Positions 1 to 4,608 of a DNA stretch of 7,076 bases are shown here, one piece after another (position 1 is the stretch's first letter; every line of letters begins with the position of its first letter). A program made the translations under genes and the position numbers. The stretch comes from Spirochaetaceae bacterium (GTDB lineage: Bacteria; Spirochaetota; Spirochaetia; Treponematales; Breznakiellaceae): the NCBI GenBank assembly GCA_031265015.1, contig JAISDG010000156.1, positions 1 to 7,076 on the forward strand, given 5' to 3'. The notes below the pieces were generated by a model, which saw nothing but the letters and a program-made list of their open reading frames with translations, searched no databases and was not told the DNA's origin.

Positions 1-629
1 GCCGAAAGGGTGGTCAGCGCCCGGTTTTTAACGATGACCGGCTCCCCGCCGGGGAGCTGTTTTTCCAGCATCGACAGCGCGCCGGTAACGGCGCCGCTGT
101 TTTCGCCTATGACAAAGACAGCCCTGCCGGGGTCTAAAAGTTCCGCCAGATCCCGCCGTTCCAGGGCCAGGCGGAAGAGTTCCTTCCGCCGTTCCACGAT
201 AATAAGGAGTCCCCCGGGCCCCAGGCTTTTTGCCAAGGCGCAGGCGGCGTACCCCAGGCCGAACCCCAGGACGATAAAGGTTTTCTGGCCGGTTTCGGCC
301 AGGGCCGCCTCCGCCTGCCTCCGCCCCTCCCGGGCCGGATCCCGCCGGGAATGGATAAGGATACCGATTATACCGGTATCCCGGATACCGGCTTCAGCGG
401 TATCCAGGATTCCGGTTGTGCCGTCCGTCTGGTTTCCGGCTGCCGGGTTTCCGGTATATACCAGGACGGGATCCCCGGAGGCCGCGGTTTCCACCCGGAA
501 GCCGGCGGGCGCGCCGGATGGCTCGCCAGACAGCGCATCGTCTTTACCGGCGTACAGATCCGCCAGACCGGGATACCCGCTACGGAGCAGGGCCATGTTT
601 TGTTTCAGGAAGGATTCCGCGCCGCTCAT
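1..629 (-). CDS. Motility accessory factor (Maf/DUF115) family protein, N-terminal part; gene runs off the left edge
   Basis: 209 codons are visible, read leftward from an ATG at 629-627. That ATG overlaps the stop of the penicillin-binding protein gene as ATGA, which is why I chose this start over M12. Maf proteins are linked to flagellin O-glycosylation with nonulosonic acids in Campylobacter and relatives, and they act in the cytoplasm. What is seen: a small N-terminal region (residues 1-58); an unusual repetitive stretch (about 61-90); the family-typical HSRRDPAREG block at 93-102, which aligns in my memory with the 'LHSkyDPxrEA' signature of DUF115; then a Rossmann-like strand and glycine loop GFGLGY at 122-127, followed by an acidic strand end (IIVE, 143-146). 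The assignment rests on these motifs only. The C-terminal half is outside the window, so completeness and catalytic capacity cannot be judged. A different Rossmann-type transferase is possible but less likely. Confidence 0.75.
   Translation of the reverse strand, partial: MSGAESFLKQNMALLRSGYPGLADLYAGKDDALSGEPSGAPAGFRVETAASGDPVLVYTGNPAAGNQTDGTTGILDTAEAGIRDTGIIGILIHSRRDPAREGRRQAEAALAETGQKTFIVLGFGLGYAACALAKSLGPGGLLIIVERRKELFRLALERRDLAELLDPGRAVFVIGENSGAVTGALSMLEKQLPGGEPVIVKNRALTTLS
373..421. repeat. Palindromic 24-bp tandem repeat inside the Maf-like gene
   Basis: CCGGTATCC at 373-381 and GGATACCGG at 383-391 form a perfect 9-bp inverted repeat around one base. A second, slightly decayed copy starts 24 bp on (CGGTATCC at 398-405, then GGATTCCGG at 407-415). 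The spacing is a multiple of three. The repeat is therefore translated as an 8-residue repeat (GILDTAEA then GIRDTGII, residues 73-88) without breaking the frame. Confidence 0.8.
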
Positions 630-2482
630 TCCAGATACAGGGTAATGGTCATGCCGCTTTGGAAGGGGGAAAGCGGCGGCGGGGTCTGGCGGACTACCCA
701 GCCTTCGCCCCGGATATCCAGGCGAAGGTCGTCCCGCAGAAGCAGGGGCGCCAGATCCCGTTTGGAAACACCGGTAAAGTCGGGGATCGTGTCTTTTATG
801 GTCAGGATCCCGCTCAAGGGGATAGTTACTTCGCCGGTATGGGTTATCTGGGGATTCCTTCCCCGGGGAATCCCCAGGTAGTCGATCAGGGCCTCGGCGG
901 TCTCCCGGATTGCCGGCGCGGCGGTCCGGCTGCCGAAGTAATAATTTCCCATGGGCTTAACGATAACCATGTACAGAACCAGGGAAGGATTTTCCGCGGG
1001 CAGCAGGGCAAGGCAGCTGGCGATATAATCGGTTTCCGAGTAGCTTCCCGTTTCCGGGTCGATCATCTGGGCGGTGCCGGTTTTGACTGCCAGGGCTATG
1101 TCCTTAATCCGGGCGAATTTGCCGATTCCCAAATCCTGGGTCCCCTCTTCCATGTAGGTCCGCATGTTCCGGGCGGTTTCGGCGCTAATGATCCGCCGGG
1201 GCTGGGAAACCCGGTATTCCCGGACCGTTTCGCCGCTGCCGGATACAATCCGGGACACGAACCGGGGCGGCATCAGCATGCCGTCATTTGCCACCGCGGT
1301 GGAAGCCTGGAGCACCTGGAGGGCGGAAACGCCGATTTCCTGGCCCATGGCGATGGTGGGCTTGGACCGTTCCGACCAGTTGTTTACCGGGCGCAGATAT
1401 CCCGGGGTTTCCCCGGGATTTCCCGCGCCGGTTCTCTCTCCAAAACCGAAGCTGGTCAGGGCCTTGTAAAAGGGAGCGGCTCCTATCCGGTCCGAAGCAT
1501 AGGCCGCGCCGGCATTACATGAATAAACGATGATGTCGGAGGCGGTAACGTTTCCGTGGGCCCGCAGGCATCTTATGGTAATCCGGTCACCCCGGGTATA
1601 CTGGCCGTTACAGACAAAGACCGTCTCCGGGGTAATGGCCTCCGAATCCAGCAGGGCGGAAATAGAAAAAACCTTAAAAACCGAACCCGGTTCATAGGCC
1701 CAGATGGCGGTCCTGTCCATTCGTGATATTTCATCGGAAAGCCGGATATCGTTGGGATCGAAGGCGGGCAGGGACGCGGCCCCCAGGATATCCCCGGTCC
1801 GGGGATCCATGGCCATCAGCATAACCGCCTCGGCTTTGTTTTCCTCCAGGGCGCGGCCGGCAATGTCCTCCAGGATGTACTGCACGTTGGTATCGATGGT
1901 CAGGACCACCTGGTTTCCGTTTTTTCCATCCTTCGGGGCCAGTTCGGCGTCAAAGGAGTATTCGATTCCCGCCAGCCCCGCGTTGCTGCTTCCCGTAAAG
2001 CCGATTAACTGGGCGGCCAGATTTTTTTCCGGATAGATCCTTCCCATAACCGGTTCTATGCTGATCCCTCCCAGTTTCCCCTGGGCCTTCAGGGCGTTTA
2101 TCCGCTGGAGTACCGACTGGTCCGCCTGCTTTTTCAGGTACAGGAAATCGCTGGAAGCTGTTTCAATGGTCCCCCGGATGTCCTCCGCGGGCAGTTCCAG
2201 GACGGGGCCCAGGTCCGCGGCCAGAGCTTCGATATCCCCGATATCCGGCCGCCAGGCGGTGATATTTCCCAGCCGGGTCTGGAGGGCCAGGATACGGCCG
2301 TTACGGTCCAGAATCGCTCCCCGTTCGGCGTTCGACACGGGGGAGGGCAGGAATTCCGGCCCCCGGGGGTTACTCATAATCACGAAGTAACGGATAAGAA
2401 GGGCCAGCGCGGAAAAGCCCAGGATCAGGAACACAAAAAAGAAACGCCGGTTTAACTGCTTTGGATCGGGGGTAAAACTCAT
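626..2482 (-). CDS. Class B penicillin-binding protein (FtsI/PBP2 type transpeptidase) with C-terminal PASTA domain
   Basis: 618 residues. It is a membrane-anchored D,D-transpeptidase that cross-links peptidoglycan stem peptides in the periplasm. Domains: a short basic cytoplasmic tail, one membrane segment at about 14-36, the class B dimerisation/pedestal signature RGAILDRNGRILA at 54-66, and the transpeptidase domain from about 190 to 535. All three active-site motifs are intact: SVFK (Ser267, Lys270), SCN (Ser321, Asn323) and KTG (467-469, within VKTGTAQ). Residues about 565-618 look like one PASTA domain (IPDFTGVSKRDL at its start). Length is normal for the class. The start ATG lies in an ATGA overlap with the signal peptidase stop, and the stop overlaps the Maf start in the same way, so it is the middle gene of a coupled operon. 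Whether it works at the septum (FtsI/PBP3-like) or in elongation cannot be settled by eye; I slightly favour the FtsI type because of the PASTA tail. Confidence 0.95.
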   Translation of the reverse strand: MSFTPDPKQLNRRFFFVFLILGFSALALLIRYFVIMSNPRGPEFLPSPVSNAERGAILDRNGRILALQTRLGNITAWRPDIGDIEALAADLGPVLELPAEDIRGTIETASSDFLYLKKQADQSVLQRINALKAQGKLGGISIEPVMGRIYPEKNLAAQLIGFTGSSNAGLAGIEYSFDAELAPKDGKNGNQVVLTIDTNVQYILEDIAGRALEENKAEAVMLMAMDPRTGDILGAASLPAFDPNDIRLSDEISRMDRTAIWAYEPGSVFKVFSISALLDSEAITPETVFVCNGQYTRGDRITIRCLRAHGNVTASDIIVYSCNAGAAYASDRIGAAPFYKALTSFGFGERTGAGNPGETPGYLRPVNNWSERSKPTIAMGQEIGVSALQVLQASTAVANDGMLMPPRFVSRIVSGSGETVREYRVSQPRRIISAETARNMRTYMEEGTQDLGIGKFARIKDIALAVKTGTAQMIDPETGSYSETDYIASCLALLPAENPSLVLYMVIVKPMGNYYFGSRTAAPAIRETAEALIDYLGIPRGRNPQITHTGEVTIPLSGILTIKDTIPDFTGVSKRDLAPLLLRDDLRLDIRGEGWVVRQTPPPLSPFQSGMTITLYLE

Positions 2483-2886
2483 TTAACTGCCACTACTTTT
2501 CCCAAAATGTGATCCACCGGAATAAGGCCGTAGGAACGGGAATCAAAGGATTCCAGGTCGTTATCTCCCCGGGCAAAAAAAGCGCCCTCGTTCACATAAA
2601 AACAGCGCTTCACCGCCCGCTCCCCCAGGGGGGTATAAAACACCACCATGTCCCCCGATCGGGGTACGGACCAGCGCAGCAGGTACACGTCCAGCAGGGG
2701 AACGCGGAATCCGTAGGCCGCCTTGTTGACCACCAGCACCGATCCGGGCTGAAGGGTGGGAAGCATGGATCTGCCCTGGGTGATCATAAGATCGGCGACA
2801 AACAGTTTAAAAAACAGGACGGCAATAAAGGCCAAAAGGACGGGTTTAAGCACCTTTTGGTTCGCGGGCGGGTCCATACCTTCCAT
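2479..2886 (-). CDS. lepB: Short type I signal peptidase (S26 family, Ser/Lys dyad)
   Basis: 135 residues. It is an inner-membrane protease that cuts signal peptides from exported proteins. One membrane segment at about 15-33 is followed directly by the catalytic serine box QGRSMLPTL (Ser40). The general-base lysine is Lys93 in ERAVKRC. The conserved GDN...SFDSRSYGLIP box is at 107-123, with Asp115, Ser116, Arg117 and Gly120. It is much shorter than E. coli LepB because it lacks the large beta-domain insertions and the second anchor, yet every catalytic box is present, so it should be active. Two starts are possible: ATG 2886 or ATG 2877 (Met4). No Shine-Dalgarno sequence sits at a normal distance from either. 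A strong promoter puts the transcript start only a few bases before 2886, which suggests leaderless translation. The stop overlaps the PBP start. Confidence 0.93.
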   Translation of the reverse strand: MEGMDPPANQKVLKPVLLAFIAVLFFKLFVADLMITQGRSMLPTLQPGSVLVVNKAAYGFRVPLLDVYLLRWSVPRSGDMVVFYTPLGERAVKRCFYVNEGAFFARGDNDLESFDSRSYGLIPVDHILGKVVAVK

Positions 2887-2895
2887 ATATCGGCA

Positions 2896-2924
2896 AGTAT
2901 AATGATTAGCTTCGATTATGTCGA
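2896..2924 (-). promoter_or_regulatory. Sigma70-type promoter for the signal peptidase-PBP-Maf operon
   Basis: On the minus strand the sequence reads TCGACA (2924-2919), a 17-bp spacer, then TATACT (2901-2896). Each hexamer is 5 of 6 to consensus and the spacing is optimal. The predicted transcription start, about 2888-2890, leaves only about 2-4 nt before the ATG at 2886. Confidence 0.65.
2898..2903 (+). promoter_or_regulatory. Candidate -10 element for the LysM/M23 gene
   Basis: A perfect TATAAT reads rightward and overlaps the leftward -10 box on the opposite strand. No good -35 hexamer is visible 16-19 bp upstream (CATACC at the 17-bp position), so it would need an activator or is a weak promoter. 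The predicted start near 2910 would give a leader of about 27 nt without a Shine-Dalgarno sequence. Because the two -10 boxes share bases, polymerase could not occupy both at once. Confidence 0.4.
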
Positions 2925-2936
2925 TAAAAACCTATC

Positions 2937-4208
2937 ATGAAGGATATTATTGCCGCCCAGCAGATACAGCGCCGGGGTTCTTCCCTGTTGTCCTCCGCGG
3001 TCCAGTTCCGCGTTCTGGCGGATAATTCCTTTATCAACGATCAGCACCCCCTTCCGGTCAGGCGGAAAAAACGCCTTCCGCAGACCCCGGGTTTTTTTCA
3101 GCAGTTCCGGCAGCCCGGGGAAAAGCCCGCCCCGCGGAAACCGCCGGCCCGGTCCCCTGCGCCTAAAGCGGCGGCGCCGAATACGGCGGTGCCAAAAGTG
3201 GCGGTATCTAAAACGGCGGCGCCGAATACGGCGGCGGGCGGAAACGCGGGGGCGGAGCGCCCCTCCGGCGCGGCGCGGCCGTCCCGGAAAGCGCTGTTTG
3301 GCGGCGCTTTCCTCCTGGTGGCAGCCTGCCTGATATACGCGGCGGGAATGAACTATATTCCCGACCCGGATCCCCCCGAGGACACCCTCTTCAGAGAAGG
3401 CCTGGCCGCCGGTCCCTTCGGGGCGGACCGGGCGGAACTTTCCCCCGAAGGGGACGCCATACCCCTGGATCTGACGGAAACCTTCGCCTGGCAGGAATAT
3501 ACGGTCCGGTCCGGGGATTCGGTGGAGGCCATTTCCCGGCGCTTCGGCCTTTCCCTGGACGCAGTCATCGCCTCCAACGAACTGCGTAATGTCCGGCGGG
3601 AACTCCGGGCAGGCCAGAAAATCCGTATCCCCAATATGGACGGCATACCCTATACGGTCAAAAAAGGAGACAGCTATACAAAAATAGCCGCCGCTTTTGA
3701 AGTGCCCCTGGAAGCCGTGCTTGACGCCAATGATATTCAGAACGGCGCCATTAACGCCGGAACGGTCCTGTTCATCCCCGGGGCCAGGATGGATAAAAAC
3801 GCCCTCCGCCAGGCTTTGGGGGAACTCTTTATCTATCCCCTCAGCGGCAGGATGTCTTCGCCCTTTGGCTGGAGGAGGGATCCCTTTACCGGAACCAGAA
3901 GCTACCACGCGGGGCTGGATCTTTCCGCCCGGATGGGAACCCCGGTTAAGGCCGCGGCGGACGGAAGGGTTTCCGCCACGGGAACCAACGCGGTCTACGG
4001 CAATTTTATCATCCTCTCCCATTCCGGTGATTACCAGACCATGTATGCCCATTTAAGCAAGATTCTGGTCAAGGGCGGCTCTTACGTTAACCAGGGAACG
4101 GAGATAGGCAGGGTAGGGAGTACCGGCAGAAGTACGGGTCCGCATCTTCACTTTTCGGTATACAAGAACAAACGGGCCATAAACCCCCTTGAAGTCCTTA
4201 ACAAATGA
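2937..4208 (+). CDS. Membrane-anchored double-LysM M23 peptidoglycan endopeptidase
   Basis: 423 residues. It is predicted to bind peptidoglycan through LysM domains and to cut peptide cross-links or bridges with a zinc M23 (lysostaphin/LytM-type) domain in the periplasm. Order: a basic, Pro/Ala-rich N-terminal region of about 117 residues, one membrane segment at about 119-138, an acidic linker (142-185), LysM 1 at about 187-232 (YTVRSGDSVEAIS), LysM 2 at about 238-282 (YTVKKGDSYTKIA), then M23 at about 300-420. The zinc and catalytic residues are all present: HAGLD (His324, Asp328), YAHLS (His372) and GPHLHF (His403, His405). This argues for an active enzyme rather than an EnvC/NlpD-like activator. 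Topology by the positive-inside rule puts the long N-terminus in the cytoplasm. ATG 2937 is the best start in frame but has no Shine-Dalgarno upstream. The gene is divergent from the PBP operon and heads the rightward envelope genes. Confidence 0.9.
   Translation: MKDIIAAQQIQRRGSSLLSSAVQFRVLADNSFINDQHPLPVRRKKRLPQTPGFFQQFRQPGEKPAPRKPPARSPAPKAAAPNTAVPKVAVSKTAAPNTAAGGNAGAERPSGAARPSRKALFGGAFLLVAACLIYAAGMNYIPDPDPPEDTLFREGLAAGPFGADRAELSPEGDAIPLDLTETFAWQEYTVRSGDSVEAISRRFGLSLDAVIASNELRNVRRELRAGQKIRIPNMDGIPYTVKKGDSYTKIAAAFEVPLEAVLDANDIQNGAINAGTVLFIPGARMDKNALRQALGELFIYPLSGRMSSPFGWRRDPFTGTRSYHAGLDLSARMGTPVKAAADGRVSATGTNAVYGNFIILSHSGDYQTMYAHLSKILVKGGSYVNQGTEIGRVGSTGRSTGPHLHFSVYKNKRAINPLEVLNK
3169..3234 (+). 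repeat. Exact 21-bp direct repeat in the Ala/Pro-rich linker of the LysM/M23 gene
   Basis: The same 21 bases occur at 3169-3189 and 3214-3234, 45 bp (15 codons) apart, and encode the same AAPNTA motif twice. The stretch in between (KVAVSK) is a degenerate half-copy. This is in-frame low-complexity expansion of the cytoplasmic tail, residues about 77-100. Confidence 0.8.
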
Positions 4209-4217
4209 TGCTAAAAT
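4189..4217 (+). promoter_or_regulatory. Candidate sigma70-type promoter for the micropeptide-deacetylase genes
   Basis: TTGAAG (4189-4194), a 17-bp spacer, TAAAAT (4212-4217). The -35 matches consensus at 4 of 6 positions and the -10 at 5 of 6. It straddles the end of the LysM/M23 gene in an AT-richer patch. The predicted start is about 4224, the first base of the stem-loop described next. Confidence 0.5.
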
Positions 4218-4223
4218 GAAGTG

Positions 4224-4242
4224 TATGCCGTAATGCGGCATA
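4224..4242 (+). other. Leader stem-loop directly upstream of the ribosome binding site
   Basis: TATGCCG (4224-4230) pairs perfectly with CGGCATA (4236-4242) around the loop TAATG. No T-run follows, so it is not an intrinsic terminator. The Shine-Dalgarno sequence begins two bases after the stem. If transcription starts near 4224, this hairpin forms the very 5' end of the mRNA, an arrangement known to protect transcripts such as ompA from decay. Confidence 0.6.
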
Positions 4243-4244
4243 AC

Positions 4245-4250
4245 GGAGGA
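4245..4250 (+). promoter_or_regulatory. Ribosome binding site GGAGGA of the 39-codon ORF
   Basis: GGAGGA lies three bases before the ATG at 4254. It is the strongest Shine-Dalgarno sequence among the complete genes of the window and is the main reason to believe the short ORF is translated. Confidence 0.75.
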
Positions 4251-4253
4251 ACC

Positions 4254-4373
4254 ATGCGCAAACTTGTTTTGATTCTTATCGCTTTTTTTGCGGTGGTTAC
4301 GTTTATCAGGGTTTTTGCCGCGACGGCCGCCGATGCGGCCCTTTCCAGCGTCGAATTTCATGAAACCGATTAA
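4254..4373 (+). CDS. 39-residue putative secreted or single-pass membrane micropeptide
   Basis: I do not recognise this as a named family. It is a 39-codon ORF with a very good Shine-Dalgarno sequence, its own candidate promoter and a structured leader. It starts MRKLVLILIAFFAVV, so a two-residue positive n-region precedes a hydrophobic stretch of about 18 residues (4-21). An AAT-AADAA patch at 22-29 could be a signal peptidase site, leaving a tail of about 14 residues ending in HETD. Alternatively it stays as a membrane-anchored small protein. It overlaps the next ORF by 14 bp, so it may also act as a translational leader for that gene. Its regulated-looking upstream region and hydrophobic design make a chance ORF unlikely, though codon statistics cannot settle something this short. 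Confidence 0.6.
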   Translation: MRKLVLILIAFFAVVTFIRVFAATAADAALSSVEFHETD

Positions 4374-4608
4374 CCAAAACGGTCAGGCCGGCGATTCCGC
4401 GCTGACAGGCCCCGCGGGGGAGCCGGATTCCCGGGTTCCCTCGCCGTCCGGCGGGTTTTCTTTCGAAAACATGCTGGATGAAATCTGCGAGCGCCTCCAG
4501 GATACCCGGTATCAGTATTCCCTCCGGCGCATCCGGAAAATGGAAGAGGCCCTTGACGATCTGGAACGGGAACTGGATGGATTTCTTGAAACTCCGGGGA
4601 AGGGATGA
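4360..4608 (+). CDS. 82-residue charged helical protein of unknown function
   Basis: I do not recognise a family. The first ~33 residues are polar and Gly/Pro/Ser-rich, probably disordered. Residues about 34-77 look like one long amphipathic helix or coiled coil rich in Glu, Arg, Asp and Leu (for example MLDEICERLQDT and KMEEALDDLERELDGFL). There is no signal peptide, so it is probably cytoplasmic. I chose ATG 4360, which lies inside the end of the micropeptide ORF and can be reached by translational coupling. A TTG at 4288 would extend it in frame but has no ribosome binding site, and the extension is basic, low-complexity sequence lying in the shadow of the micropeptide. The stop overlaps the start of the deacetylase-like gene as ATGA. 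Possible roles as adaptor or assembly factor are only inference from position. Confidence 0.72.
   Translation: MKPINQNGQAGDSALTGPAGEPDSRVPSPSGGFSFENMLDEICERLQDTRYQYSLRRIRKMEEALDDLERELDGFLETPGKG

Noticed and set aside
416..1522. 368-codon plus-strand frame across the PBP gene
   Set aside because: It is antisense to the intact PBP active-site region and its translation is low complexity; the opposite strand explains the sequence fully.
2918..3025. 35-codon ORF (ATG at 2918) upstream of and overlapping the LysM/M23 start in another frame
   Set aside because: It has no ribosome binding site or recognisable motif and ends quickly. It could be an upstream ORF, but nothing beyond an ATG supports it.
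2916..4052. Long open frame on the minus strand opposite the LysM/M23 gene
   Set aside because: It is rich in Arg/Gly/Phe with no recognisable domain. It lies opposite a gene with complete LysM and M23 motifs and would overlap the divergent promoter region. It is a GC-rich shadow frame.
4224..4242. The hairpin after the LysM/M23 gene as an intrinsic terminator
   Set aside because: The stem is followed by AACGGAGGA rather than a T-run, and it lies between a promoter-like sequence and a ribosome binding site.
4288..4359. TTG-initiated N-terminal extension of the 82-residue protein
   Set aside because: There is no ribosome binding site at the TTG. The extension is basic low-complexity sequence created by reading the micropeptide gene out of frame, and ATG 4360 fits coupling better.
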